From CAVVFX01 sp963747535 (lineage in GTDB: Bacteria > Acidobacteriota > Terriglobia > Bryobacterales > Bryobacteraceae): a DNA stretch of 64,000 nucleotides. The stretch covers positions 620,001-684,000 of the forward strand of contig CAVVFX010000020.1 in assembly GCA_963747535.1 (NCBI GenBank), in the 5' to 3' direction. The first letter of the stretch is position 1. Each line of letters opens with the position of its first letter. Shown piece after piece: positions 16,081-24,716 of the stretch. The notes below the pieces were generated by a model. It was not told where the DNA came from and did no database searches. It saw nothing but the letters and a program-made list of their open reading frames with translations. The translations under genes and the position numbers were made by a program.

Positions 16081-17373
16081 ATGAGCGACTACATGTTCAT
16101 GCTCGAAAGTCACCTCAACGGCGACCACAATCGCGTGGTGAATGTAGTTACAGCCCTCGCCAACGAAGCCAACGTCAACCTGTATATTGCGGGTGGCGCG
16201 GTCCGGGACATGTTGGGCGGATACGCCATCCGTGATCTCGATTTCACGCTCGAAACCGCCGTTCCTAAGTTCGTCCCGATGCTCGCCGAAAAGGTCGTTC
16301 AGCAACTCGGCGGAGAGGTCCGGCACGAGGACCCCTACCATCGCTTCACCGAAATCTGGTTACCCGGAAATGTGACCGCCCAGATCGCCATCGCGCATGA
16401 AGAACAATACTCCAAGCCGGGCGGAAAACCCCGCGTGACTGCGCCGGTGCCCATTTGGGCGGATCTCAAGCGCCGCGATTTCACCGTCGACGGTATCGCT
16501 CTCGGACTGAATCGGGGATCCCGCGGGCAGCTCCGCGACCCTAACAACGGCATCGCCGACCTGCAGAACCGAGAGCTTCGCGCCTCTTACACCGGCGTCT
16601 TCTTCGATGATCCATCGCGTATGTTGCGCCTGATCCGTCTGAAGCACCGGCTCGGATACAGCATTGAGGAACGCACCGCCCGCCAGTTCGAAAATGCCCG
16701 CCTGGAAGAACTGCATAATCTGGTGCCGGCAGAGACGCGTCTGGACGAGCTCAAACAAATCGCGCAGGAGCCGTTTGCCGGTGAGATCCTGAAGGACTAC
16801 CAGACCGCCGGTCTGATGCACCTGTTTAGCCCCGCGCTCGCCGCCGACAAGCTGGATCTCCACGCCCTCGAAAAGCTGGAGCGGTTGCGCAAGCTCTTAC
16901 CTCAGGATCTCTTCGGCCACTCCGGCGGATGGATCGCATTCATGGATGTGCTGACGGCCAACCTCAATGTGCGGGAGATGGCCGAGTTATCCCGCAACAT
17001 TGGTCTCGACCGGCATTCCGCCGACGCCATCAAGAAACTCGCTGCCGACGCCAAGACTCTCGAAGGCAAATTGAAGTCCGCGAAAATGCAGAAGCCCTCC
17101 CACGTCTACTTCGCCCTCGAAGCGGCGCCGGCCGACGTGATTCTTCACCTGCTCTACGCATCGCAGCAGCGCATCGTACAGGACCGGATACGCAATTATC
17201 TGCAAAAATACCTTCCCGCAGCGCAGGAAGCGGCCGTCGACATGGTTCCGGGCAAAGCCCGCACCGAAGCCATCACCCAAAAGCTCAACGCGCGTCCCAA
17301 GAAGGCGCCGGTGGAAGCAGTCGAACCCCTGCCTGAGCCCCCCGCGGCGAAAGGCTGGACGGCGAAGCGCTAG
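16081..17373 (+). CDS. cca: CCA tRNA nucleotidyltransferase / poly(A) polymerase family
   Basis: Class II nucleotidyltransferase that adds or repairs the CCA end of tRNA, or polyadenylates RNA. The catalytic signature IAGGAVRD (37-43) with DLDF (52-55) carries the metal-binding acids. EDPYHRF follows, and RRDFTVDGIAL (131-141) is the conserved base-recognition block. Then comes RMLRLIRLKHRLGY of the neck region. The C-terminus is helical with a Pro/Ala-rich tail. GGAG lies eight bases before the ATG. CCA-adding and poly(A) activity cannot be told apart by eye. Confidence 0.85.
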   Translation: MSDYMFMLESHLNGDHNRVVNVVTALANEANVNLYIAGGAVRDMLGGYAIRDLDFTLETAVPKFVPMLAEKVVQQLGGEVRHEDPYHRFTEIWLPGNVTAQIAIAHEEQYSKPGGKPRVTAPVPIWADLKRRDFTVDGIALGLNRGSRGQLRDPNNGIADLQNRELRASYTGVFFDDPSRMLRLIRLKHRLGYSIEERTARQFENARLEELHNLVPAETRLDELKQIAQEPFAGEILKDYQTAGLMHLFSPALAADKLDLHALEKLERLRKLLPQDLFGHSGGWIAFMDVLTANLNVREMAELSRNIGLDRHSADAIKKLAADAKTLEGKLKSAKMQKPSHVYFALEAAPADVILHLLYASQQRIVQDRIRNYLQKYLPAAQEAAVDMVPGKARTEAITQKLNARPKKAPVEAVEPLPEPPAAKGWTAKR

Positions 17374-17795
17374 CCAGGCACCGCTGTGTACTTTCCTTTC
17401 CGGGCTCCTGCAAAAGCTGATCGCCCTCTCCAGAAACAGTTCCACTAGTGTGGGGCGGACGCCTCGTCCGCGAGCGACCCCCAGGTCGCCGGAACCGCCA
17501 GTTTCAGACCCCTTTGGAGCGTGCCCCCGGGGCGTGCTCCCGAGGCTGAAAGCTTGTACCGGATGCTGCTCTGTGGGGCGGGCAATCCTACCGCTTTTCA
17601 AGCGGCTCTTGCCTGCTGGAGCAAATCCCGGGAAACGAACACTTAGAGAACAAAATGTAGGGGGGACCGCTGGTCCACGGCCGACGGCCTCGTCGGCGGA
17701 TGGTGGACACTACACTGGTAGCCTTGGACATGTGGCGTCCATGCGCGCCAGGAACGCGACTGCTGCCGTGTCTCCATGCTACGTTCGAATAGGAA
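17374..17795. other. Repeat-rich gap
   Basis: No gene seen in 422 bases. It contains several GC-rich hairpins beginning with GTGGGGC-like sequence: 17449-17490 (GGGGCGGACGCCTCGTCCGC), around 17570-17615 and 17656-17705. The last carries GGCCGACGGCCTCGTCGGC. These are related to copies near 25273 and 31390. Confidence 0.55.
17449..17490. repeat. GTGGGGCGGAC hairpin repeat, copy 1
   Basis: GTGGGGCGGACGCCTCGTCC forms a tight hairpin (GCGGAC/GTCCGC) followed by GCGACCCCCAGGTC. A near copy, with the same following bases, is at 25273-25311, and a looser relative at 31390-31440. All are intergenic. Confidence 0.6.
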
Positions 17796-19199
17796 ATGAA
17801 GCCACACACCACCCTGACTCGCCTGCTGCGTGGGATCGTTCTGCTAGCGGCGGTCGCCGCCCTGAGCTTTGCCCAAAAGACTCCTCTCGACCGCTACGTC
17901 GCGGCGCCGGATTCGCACTATAAGTACGATCTCGTGAACACCATCCCGGGCAAAGGATACACGGCATATGTCATCGACCTCACCTCCCTCGAGTGGCGCA
18001 GCGCCAGTGAAGTGAACCTTCCCATCTGGAAGCACTGGCTCACCATCGTCCGCCCTGACGAGGTTAAAGGCGATACAGCCATGCTCTACATCAACGGCGG
18101 CTCAGTCACACAGAAGGCCCCCGCCGAGGCCTCCCACGATTACGTCGAAGCAGCCCTGACCTCTCATTCCGTAATCGCCGACCTGCGCGGCATCCCTAAC
18201 GAGCCCCTCGTCTTCAGCGGCGAAACCAAGCCCCGCAACGAGGACGAAATCATCGCCTACTCCTGGGTCAAGTTCCTCAAGACCGGCGACGACACCTGGC
18301 CGCTCCGCATGCCCATGACTAAAGCCGCGGTTCGGGCCATGGACACCGTCACCGCGTTCTGCGCAACTCCCGCGGGCGGGAATGTGAAGGTCGCGAAATT
18401 CATCGTCACGGGAGCCTCCAAGCGTGGCTGGACCACCTGGACCACGGCCGCCGTCGACAAGCGCGTCGTCGCCATCGTCCCCATGGTTATCGACCTGTTG
18501 AACGAGATCAAATCCTTCGAGCACCACTACGAGGCGTACGGATTCTATTCGCCCGCAGTGAAACCCTACGAAGACATGGGACTGATGAATATCTTTGGGA
18601 CCCCGCAGTATCAGGCCTTGATGAAGCTCGAGGATCCCTACAGCTATCGCGACCGCTTCACCATGCCGAAGTTCATGATCAACTCGGCGGGCGACCAGTT
18701 TTTCTTGCCCGATTCGTCGCAGTTCTACTTCGACGCGCTGCCTGGCGAGAAGTATCTGCGGTACGTTCCGAATACCAAGCATGCGCTAAACGGTGATGCC
18801 CGGGAAAGCCTCCTGGCCTTCTATGACGCCGTGCTGCGCGGCCAGCCGCGCCCCAAATTCTCCTGGAAATTCGAAAAGAATGGCGATATTCGGGTCACCA
18901 GCGTGGATCCGCCGGCCGAGGTGAAGCTATGGGCTGCCAACAATCCCGAGAAACGCGATTTCCGTTTGGATAGCATCGGCGAGGCTTATAAGAGCACCGT
19001 ACTCTCGCCCGAGAAGAGCGGCGTGTGGATCGCCCACATTGAAAAACCCGCCAAAGGGTGGACCGCTTATTTCGTGGAACTGACCTATCCCAGCGGCGGA
19101 AAGTATCCTTTCAAATTCACCACAGCAGTCCGGGTGACGCCGGACACGCTGCCGTTCCCGGCGCCAAAATCGACGGGCAAAATCGCCGACCTGCCCTAA
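17796..19199 (+). CDS. PhoPQ-activated pathogenicity-related family hydrolase
   Basis: 467 aa secreted protein; signal peptide residues 1-26 ending SFAQ. It matches the PqaA-type family (PF10142, from memory): LDRYVAAPDSHYKYDL at the mature start, WKHWLTIVRPDEV, YINGGS, and nucleophile elbow TGASKRGW (Ser208). NSAGDQFFLPDSSQFY likely carries the Asp and VPNTKHAL the His. The fold is alpha/beta hydrolase with a C-terminal beta domain. The biochemical function of this family is not settled. A purine-rich AGGAA sits almost against the ATG, so the start may be weak. Confidence 0.82.
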   Translation: MKPHTTLTRLLRGIVLLAAVAALSFAQKTPLDRYVAAPDSHYKYDLVNTIPGKGYTAYVIDLTSLEWRSASEVNLPIWKHWLTIVRPDEVKGDTAMLYINGGSVTQKAPAEASHDYVEAALTSHSVIADLRGIPNEPLVFSGETKPRNEDEIIAYSWVKFLKTGDDTWPLRMPMTKAAVRAMDTVTAFCATPAGGNVKVAKFIVTGASKRGWTTWTTAAVDKRVVAIVPMVIDLLNEIKSFEHHYEAYGFYSPAVKPYEDMGLMNIFGTPQYQALMKLEDPYSYRDRFTMPKFMINSAGDQFFLPDSSQFYFDALPGEKYLRYVPNTKHALNGDARESLLAFYDAVLRGQPRPKFSWKFEKNGDIRVTSVDPPAEVKLWAANNPEKRDFRLDSIGEAYKSTVLSPEKSGVWIAHIEKPAKGWTAYFVELTYPSGGKYPFKFTTAVRVTPDTLPFPAPKSTGKIADLP

Positions 19200-19216
19200 A
19201 ACGCCTTCGCCCCAAA

Positions 19217-19274
19217 CCGTGGGGCAGACCATCGTCTTTTGTGGTCTGCCCCGGCTGCGCAGCAGCCGTTTTTG
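19217..19274. repeat. Dispersed palindromic repeat, copy 2
   Basis: Best copy of the family: GGGGCAGACCA and TGGTCTGCCCC form an 11-base perfect stem with a nine-base loop, followed by a second hairpin GGCTGCGCAGCAGCC and a T-run. It lies just after the hydrolase stop codon and could terminate it. Confidence 0.7.
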
Positions 19275-19331
19275 CGTCTGACACAAAACCAACCGCAATT
19301 CTCTTGCCGGCGTGATTCCTAAAGCGGACGC

Positions 19332-20438
19332 TCACGGCCTCTGCACAGGATTTTGAGCGGGCCGTGCAGCCATCGAGTCTCCAACGGGATCCCGTCGCTG
19401 CCGGCCGAAGTCAATCAAACTCTCGCGCGAACGCCGTCTGAAACGACCTCGCCCCAGAACGGCGGACAACAGCAGCAGACAGACGCCGATCATGTCGGAT
19501 GTCGCCGGTTCGGGAGTGGTCACTTCTGCGCCCACGTTCAGGTCTGCCGTTAGCCAGTAAACGCCTTCGGAAAGAGAACTGTTCGAGTAATCTACTACCG
19601 TTCCAGGGTCGGGCGTGTACGTGCCCGGAGAACTAAAATCCTGTCCGCCGCTGTCTGAGTACAGGACGTTTTCGCCCGCTATCTGGCCGGCTCCGAACAG
19701 GACCGACCAGTCGTAGTACGCGTCGGCCGGCTGATCCGCAGCGATATCGATTTCGAGATCGGAAAGTGCCACTTCAAACGTCAGCGGCTCGTCGTCGGAG
19801 GCCACAAAAAGATAGATCGGATCGCTTACGTCGGCAACCGCCCGGGTGTTGGCTGGCAGGGCCGCGCCGTTCTTGGCTACCTTTCCCACAGTCGCCGTTT
19901 CCAAGCCGTTCCAATCCGCGCTGAAGCCGCCTGAAGCCCACGTCCACGAGGCGGAAGCGTTGGCCGCTGCATTACCTACGGTGTTGCTCATACCCGCGTT
20001 GCCGCTGGCGTTATTTTTGGCAATGTTGAAGTACCCGGCTGTGGGTATCGGTATCACCGCCCCACCCTTCTGATTGGCGTTCCAGAAGCCGAGCGGGTAG
20101 AAGGGCACCGACGAAGCCGTCGGGGTAGGGGCCGTGGCGGGTAGTTTGGGGATTGGGGTGAGTGTCGTTCCATCCGCACCCAGCGTGCCGGACCAGATAG
20201 CCGTTGCGGGGTTATAACCACCCACGAAATTCCCTCCCGGTGTGCCGCCGATAGTGACTCCCGCCGCGGCATTCGCGGTGCTGGTGCCATTGGCCCACCA
20301 CGAACTGAGCGGAGTCGTGACGCTCAGCACTCCGGTCGAGTCGGCCAACGAGTAACCGATGTTGCTGGCCACCGCCGGTGTCGAAAGCGGGATGCAGACA
20401 GACACCAGCATGGGGACGAGCGTAAATCTTGATCGCAT
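19332..20438 (-). CDS. PEP-CTERM-like secreted protein with unusual C-terminal extension
   Basis: 368 aa. Signal peptide (to about residue 25) and a long Gly/Ala/Thr/Ser-rich beta-type body without recognised enzyme motifs. Near the end is TPEPATSD, a hydrophobic helix (MIGVCLLLLSAVLG) and RGRFRRR, the tripartite sorting signal recognised by exosortase. Such proteins normally end right after the Arg cluster, but here about 29 more residues follow, so the original stop may have been lost. No exosortase gene is in the window. The 5' end is divergent from a zinc-finger-like gene. Confidence 0.7.
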   Translation of the reverse strand: MRSRFTLVPMLVSVCIPLSTPAVASNIGYSLADSTGVLSVTTPLSSWWANGTSTANAAAGVTIGGTPGGNFVGGYNPATAIWSGTLGADGTTLTPIPKLPATAPTPTASSVPFYPLGFWNANQKGGAVIPIPTAGYFNIAKNNASGNAGMSNTVGNAAANASASWTWASGGFSADWNGLETATVGKVAKNGAALPANTRAVADVSDPIYLFVASDDEPLTFEVALSDLEIDIAADQPADAYYDWSVLFGAGQIAGENVLYSDSGGQDFSSPGTYTPDPGTVVDYSNSSLSEGVYWLTADLNVGAEVTTPEPATSDMIGVCLLLLSAVLGRGRFRRRSRESLIDFGRQRRDPVGDSMAARPAQNPVQRP

Positions 20439-20520
20439 ATTTCCTCCTTCAGGCTTCGCTGGAATAGTGAATTTCCGTGTGGCTTTGTTTGCCGCATCGG
20501 TTGAAATCCAGCCGCCTGCA

Positions 20521-21126
20521 ATGAACTATGCGCTAGCCGGGGTATTTAGCAAAAGTCACGTGTTCGTCTGTCATTTGCACAAGCGTCAGTTGCGCAAGCG
20601 ACAGACTGAAGAACCGATCGACGTAACGTCAGCCACTGCGGTCGAACCGCCAGCCACAACGCCTGATGTTGTCTCGAAGGTCTACGAACTAGAACCACCA
20701 GCCGCATGGATCGATCCGGTTCAGGCCGAACTGGAACCGCCAACCGAAACGAGCATTGAAGCCGTGCTAGAGGATATTGCGAAAACAGAAGCCAAAAAGC
20801 AATGGGCCATCAAGGGCCTGTTGCTACGCATCAAGGAATCTAAAGCCCAACTAGCAAAGCTGGGATGGACTGAAGACGAACCCGCCTGGGTCGCACCAAC
20901 GGCGAAACGCAAGGCCGGTATTCGGAAAGTGGGTAACGCACTATATAAATCGGCTGCGACAGAGAAAGCCAGCAAGACAGCTAAAGCGGCTGGCGTGAAG
21001 TTTTGCCCGGTCTGCAACGCCGAGACACCGACATTTCCGCACGATGGCAGAGCGCACCGCTACCAGACCAAAAAGAAGGCGTTCACTGAATCCGAACTGA
21101 AGGCGCTTGCGGCAAAGGCAAAGTAG
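20521..21126 (+). CDS. Hypothetical protein with a C-terminal CxxC...H...H motif
   Basis: 201 aa from the ATG at 20521; an open frame upstream reaches 20359 but runs antisense through the start of the PEP-CTERM-like gene. The middle is acidic and Pro-rich, then a Lys-rich helical region. The end contains FCPVCNAETPTFPHDGRAHR, where two Cys and two His could bind zinc. It opens an accessory patch of small genes with few recognisable functions. The start is uncertain. Confidence 0.5.
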   Translation: MNYALAGVFSKSHVFVCHLHKRQLRKRQTEEPIDVTSATAVEPPATTPDVVSKVYELEPPAAWIDPVQAELEPPTETSIEAVLEDIAKTEAKKQWAIKGLLLRIKESKAQLAKLGWTEDEPAWVAPTAKRKAGIRKVGNALYKSAATEKASKTAKAAGVKFCPVCNAETPTFPHDGRAHRYQTKKKAFTESELKALAAKAK

Positions 21127-21195
21127 TAGAGGGTGGTCTCACGGTTGTTGCGGGTTTAGGTGCTGGTGGCTAGGTGTCGTGCAACAATCGGAGAT

Positions 21196-21384
21196 ATGGA
21201 AAAGACGACCGTTACGATGACACGAGAAATCCAGTTTCGCATAGACCGGCTTGAGGAAGAGAATGCTGCTTTGAGAGCCGAGAATGCTGCTTTGAGAACC
21301 GAAAATTCGGTTCTCAAAGATAAGCTCAACGACAGCGCTCAACGACGGGCTGATTTACTGAATCCGGGACTGACAGTAATTTAG
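21196..21384 (+). CDS. Small leucine-zipper-like peptide
   Basis: 62 aa from ATG 21196, with GGAGA a few bases upstream. After a short start it is a regular coiled coil: RLEEENAALRAENAALRTEN with Leu/Ala every seven residues. An 18-base direct repeat (GAGAATGCTGCTTTGAGA) encodes the ENAALR duplication. It could dimerise or cap a larger protein. No family recognised. Confidence 0.45.
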   Translation: MEKTTVTMTREIQFRIDRLEEENAALRAENAALRTENSVLKDKLNDSAQRRADLLNPGLTVI

Positions 21385-21400
21385 GTACACGTCAATAGAA

Positions 21401-22984
21401 TCAATCGACAATCTGTGTCCAGGCAGCCGAAGTGCTGCCACCATAAACGCTGTCACCGCTGTAGACGGCCGTGATCGAATGATTTCCAGTGGAGAGACTG
21501 GAAGTAGCAAAGCTTGGTTGAACTCTGCTTTCCGTGCTGATATCGCCCGCCAAAACTGGTACAGTGCCGATGAGAGTAGTGTTGTCATAGAACACCATCG
21601 TACCGGTCGCATTAGTGTTACCCAGAAACGCCGTAAAGGTCACTAACTGTCCAGCATGAGAAGGGTTGATGTTAGATGTGAGTGAGACGGCGGTCGCCTC
21701 TTTTACTATTTGGACAATTGTAGTCGAGCATTCGCTATCGGCTGATATGGCCGGGTTAGCCGCTGCACAATACGGGTCGCCTATAGCGCCTGTGTAGCTT
21801 GCCGTAACTAAATTGATTCCTGGCCCAGTTCCAGACGTACATATCGCTTGTCCGTTGGTAAGAAACACAGCATACCCACCGCTTACAACGGCCACGCCAG
21901 GAGCGCTTTGGCAAGACAGAGCACCGAAGGTATTGTTCGGTCCATTGAAGTTGAATTCAACTTCACCAACAGCATTTGACGGCGAAACAGTAAGCGTGTA
22001 TGCCACTGGTTGTCCCGCAATGGACGGGTTCGGACTTGAAACAAGCGTGAGATGACTAGGCGGTGCGGATATGGCTAATGTGACAGTGTTGGAGTAAACT
22101 AACTCTGACGCATCTCCAAATGCATCGTCGGCAACAGGCATGTTGACGGACATAACAACGGGGGTCATGTTGCCAGATGGAATACCTTTAGGGACAACGA
22201 CATTAACTTGGTACACTCCCACCGTGCCAGGAGCTAACCCAGCCCACAGCACCGTTGCCGGTATGCCACCAATTAATACTTGCGGGGTTAAATCCGCAAC
22301 AGCTAACGGAGAAGTTCCAGCCTCAGAACCGTCATTCTGTGGAACTGATACGGGTCCCAGTCCGGTGCAGTAAATTTGAAGGGCGGCACCGGACGAGGAA
22401 GGATTAGAAGGAGAAACAAGTGCGTACTGAGTGTCAAGTATTGCTCCCCGGTGCGTAGCACTGTCGGCTTCATAAATGGCGGGAGCCGTAGTTGGTGCAA
22501 TTCCAGTGAAAGATATATCATTAGGAAACTGACTAGTAGCGTACCAGCCACCAAATGCCCCGCTTGCCGATACATTTACTGTGGCAGGAATATACCCCGT
22601 TGGCCAGTCGAAACTCGGACTTGCGCCAGCTTGAAACTCCACTAGTTCCCACGGAATTTGCAAATTTATCTGCCGTGCCGAAACGTAGTACAACGGTGCC
22701 GGTATTCCATTGATCAGGACTGATACCCCGCTTAATGTGGTTGGCAATGCTTGTCCGCTAGGTGAGGAGACCGATGGCAGCGAAGGAAAGGTACCGAACA
22801 GAGTCGCAGCACTACCCGGAGCCACCAACAATCCGCAATTCCCTTGCTGACTAAACAGCAGACATTCACCCATACCTCCAGAGCCAGCCGCACTAACGAT
22901 ACTGGCTATTGCTGGCTGTAACGGAGCCGCCTGTCCAAACGCCACTGCGACGAGAGCGAAGAACAATAAACTATAACGCATCAT
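21401..22984 (-). CDS. Secreted protein with Solibacter-type C-terminal domain and Ig-like repeats
   Basis: 527 aa. Signal peptide MMRYSLLFFALVAVAFGQ. Residues about 25-310 match the TIGR03437 domain described from Solibacter: GSAATLFGTF, GVSVLINGIPAPLYYVSARQ, INLQIPWEL, LQIYCTGLGPV, VGVYQVNVVVP and GNMTPVVMSV. Two bacterial Ig-like domains (Big_3-type) follow at about 315-430 and 440-525, with SSPNPSIAGQPV and SNINPSHAGQLVTF starts. The domain is usually C-terminal, so its N-terminal place here is a variation. Role unknown; extracellular location likely. Confidence 0.8.
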   Translation of the reverse strand: MMRYSLLFFALVAVAFGQAAPLQPAIASIVSAAGSGGMGECLLFSQQGNCGLLVAPGSAATLFGTFPSLPSVSSPSGQALPTTLSGVSVLINGIPAPLYYVSARQINLQIPWELVEFQAGASPSFDWPTGYIPATVNVSASGAFGGWYATSQFPNDISFTGIAPTTAPAIYEADSATHRGAILDTQYALVSPSNPSSSGAALQIYCTGLGPVSVPQNDGSEAGTSPLAVADLTPQVLIGGIPATVLWAGLAPGTVGVYQVNVVVPKGIPSGNMTPVVMSVNMPVADDAFGDASELVYSNTVTLAISAPPSHLTLVSSPNPSIAGQPVAYTLTVSPSNAVGEVEFNFNGPNNTFGALSCQSAPGVAVVSGGYAVFLTNGQAICTSGTGPGINLVTASYTGAIGDPYCAAANPAISADSECSTTIVQIVKEATAVSLTSNINPSHAGQLVTFTAFLGNTNATGTMVFYDNTTLIGTVPVLAGDISTESRVQPSFATSSLSTGNHSITAVYSGDSVYGGSTSAAWTQIVD

Positions 22985-23018
22985 GTTGGTTTCTCAGTCC
23001 GTATATGGCAAACCCTTG

Positions 23019-23510
23019 TTACCACATGTCACGCAATCGTGGCTTCTTGGCTCCCTTGCGAAGATTCTTCGTTTTTTCGAGTACCCGGAGATTGTCAACC
23101 GTGTGACTACCGCCTTTTGAAAAAGGCCATACGTGGTCAAGGTGGTGTTTCTCTGGGTCGAACTTCTCACCTTTCAAGTCTCGCTCAATGACGGCTTTGC
23201 GTACGGCTTTCGGTATGGTGCGTGGTCTCTTTCGGCCACCATGTCGAAAGAGAAAGAAGAAGGCCACCATCGCCGCTACGAAGTGCTCTTGCATCGGCTG
23301 AGTGTGTGTTCGTGTGCGCATCATGTCGAACGCCCCCACGATGCCAAAGAATATCAGGATGGCAATGGCAAAATCCAAGAAGAACAGCTTCGCACCTTGA
23401 CGGGCTAGAATCAGCGCCCGAAGCCAGTATAGACACACGACCGCTGCTACGGCAAAAATGATAAGGTCGGCGGCTGGACGACCGATATAGTGTGTCGGCG
23501 GCTGAATCAC
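23019..23510 (-). CDS. Membrane-embedded HNH endonuclease-like protein
   Basis: 163 aa, GTG start. Three hydrophobic segments (about 14-35, 42-62, 76-90) are followed by a basic linker and a C-terminal HNH domain: HHLDHVWPFSKGGSHTVDN with His123/Asp125/His126 and Asn140, then NLRKG. The usual pair of CxxC zinc ligands is absent. Membrane-bound HNH nucleases are uncommon; a defence or DNA-entry role is only inference. It follows a 46-aa basic protein by 12 bases and probably shares its transcript. Confidence 0.7.
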   Translation of the reverse strand: MIQPPTHYIGRPAADLIIFAVAAVVCLYWLRALILARQGAKLFFLDFAIAILIFFGIVGAFDMMRTRTHTQPMQEHFVAAMVAFFFLFRHGGRKRPRTIPKAVRKAVIERDLKGEKFDPEKHHLDHVWPFSKGGSHTVDNLRVLEKTKNLRKGAKKPRLRDMW

Positions 23511-23522
23511 GGCATCGTCCGA

Positions 23523-23663
23523 CTACTTGGCATTCTTGACGTAAGCCTTCACTTTCTTGCCAGTCTTCGTCTTGTACCCGGAGACGGCTTTGACCTTCTT
23601 GTCTTTTTTGGTGGCTCTTCCGGCAACGGCGGCGAGTGCGAGTGGGATAAGTGATAGCGGCAT
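23523..23663 (-). CDS. 46-aa basic protein upstream of the HNH gene
   Basis: Reads MPLSLIPLALAAVAGRATKK then a Lys-rich part with GYKTKTGKKVKAY. The hydrophobic first third is followed by a strongly basic end. The GYKTKTGKKVKAY pattern resembles short basic peptides seen in phage or accessory regions. No clear ribosome binding site. The 12-base spacing to the HNH gene suggests an operon. Confidence 0.4.
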   Translation of the reverse strand: MPLSLIPLALAAVAGRATKKDKKVKAVSGYKTKTGKKVKAYVKNAK

Positions 23664-23879
23664 ATGTAGTGTATTCTATGGCACTTTTCCGAATAACGCA
23701 ATGGTCATCGATCCCGTTTCCGAAGCCGCCGCAGCAAGTAGTTGGCGCACCACGTCACCACGGGTCGGTTTCGTCATCTACCGGCTTGCGGCGAGGCTCA
23801 AGGGATAGGGCTCTTACTGCGATCCTAGGGCCGGTGGTGAAACTTCCGGCCCGGTGGGTGTAGTGTAGTAGGACGATGC

Positions 23880-24074
23880 TTATTTGCCCAGTTGAGTAAA
23901 ACCGAGTGAAGGGTTAACGAACCTGACGAGATCTTTGATGTCGGCGGGCTTTCCAAACAGCGCCACGATGATCACCACCATAGCCCAAATCGCTATAGGG
24001 CCAATCGCCCACTCACGCTTGATGCACTTTCCGCTCGGCGAATACTCAGACTTCCACTCATAAGCGTTTTTCAT
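23880..24074 (-). CDS. Small single-pass membrane protein
   Basis: 64 aa with one transmembrane helix (IGPIAIWAMVVIIVALF) flanked by a polar N-terminus. The ATG at 24074 is preferred because GGAGG lies nine bases upstream; the ATG at 24080 is only three bases from it. It starts 22 bases after the EXLDI-type gene, on the same strand, so the two are probably cotranscribed. Confidence 0.5.
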   Translation of the reverse strand: MKNAYEWKSEYSPSGKCIKREWAIGPIAIWAMVVIIVALFGKPADIKDLVRFVNPSLGFTQLGK

Positions 24075-24096
24075 GGACATGGCCCTCCGAATCCGA

Positions 24097-24630
24097 TCAG
24101 ATATCCAGTTCTTCAACGGGTAGCCCCATTGCTGTGATGGCGGCGTGAATTGCAGACGAGCACTCAGCGTCCGCTGCCGCATGTCCTAGCGATGGAAATG
24201 TCTTGAATCTAGCCCTTTCGAGATCATCCAACCCTCCCAGACCCAGACTCAGAGCTGCGGCCAGACCCAGACTAGAGGGCTGTACGTAAAGTACGACAAC
24301 AACGCCCCCTTTTGCAGTCAGTGCCACTGCATAACCACCCATCGCACGTAGCTTAGAGATCGGCAAAATGCTGCTCTGATCCTGATGAAGTCGGCTATTG
24401 GGCGAGAAAATCCACTTTCCGTAAAAACCTTTGGCTTTGGGAAAATCCTTGGCATCGGCGTCCAGATACTTGAAGACGATACGTTGGAAGTCCTTCGCCT
24501 CGGCTTCCTTCTGCAAAATGAAGCTCTTTAGGGCGGAAACGATAATCGGCGAGAGCTTGTCGTCCGCAAGTTCCCTCGCACGCTCCCAGATCGGCACTTC
24601 GTCATCTCTCAAATAAACTGTCTTGTTCAT
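24097..24630 (-). CDS. EXLDI-family protein
   Basis: 177 aa from ATG 24630. The N-terminus MNKTVYLRDDEVPIWERARE and LADDKLSPIIVSALKSFI looks like a ribbon-helix-helix-type segment. The central YGKWIF and GGYAVALTAKGGVVVVLYV are beta-type. The protein ends in VEELDI, the terminal E-x-L-D-I signature of the EXLDI family (TIGR04342, from memory). The family's function is unknown to me. The longer frame from 24654 would cover a palindrome that looks regulatory, so the shorter start is used. Confidence 0.68.
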   Translation of the reverse strand: MNKTVYLRDDEVPIWERARELADDKLSPIIVSALKSFILQKEAEAKDFQRIVFKYLDADAKDFPKAKGFYGKWIFSPNSRLHQDQSSILPISKLRAMGGYAVALTAKGGVVVVLYVQPSSLGLAAALSLGLGGLDDLERARFKTFPSLGHAAADAECSSAIHAAITAMGLPVEELDI

Positions 24631-24650
24631 AGGCGCAATACAATTCTTAC

Positions 24651-24690
24651 GCATCTAGATGCAATAGTCAACATCAATGCACCTAGACGC
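24651..24690 (-). promoter_or_regulatory. Paired palindromic operator-like site upstream of the EXLDI gene
   Basis: GCATCTAGATGC (24651-24662) is a perfect 12-base palindrome. GCACCTAGACGC (24679-24690) is a near copy, with centres 28 bases apart. They lie 20-60 bases upstream of the chosen ATG at 24630. A ribbon-helix-helix-like protein that binds its own promoter would fit, but this is inference. Confidence 0.45.
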
Positions 24691-24716
24691 AAAATGAGGG
24701 GCAGCGTGAGTTTTCA

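Noticed and set aside
24630..24654. Longer start of the EXLDI-type gene at 24654
   Set aside because: It would place the coding start across a perfect palindrome, and the family N-terminus begins with MNKTVYL.
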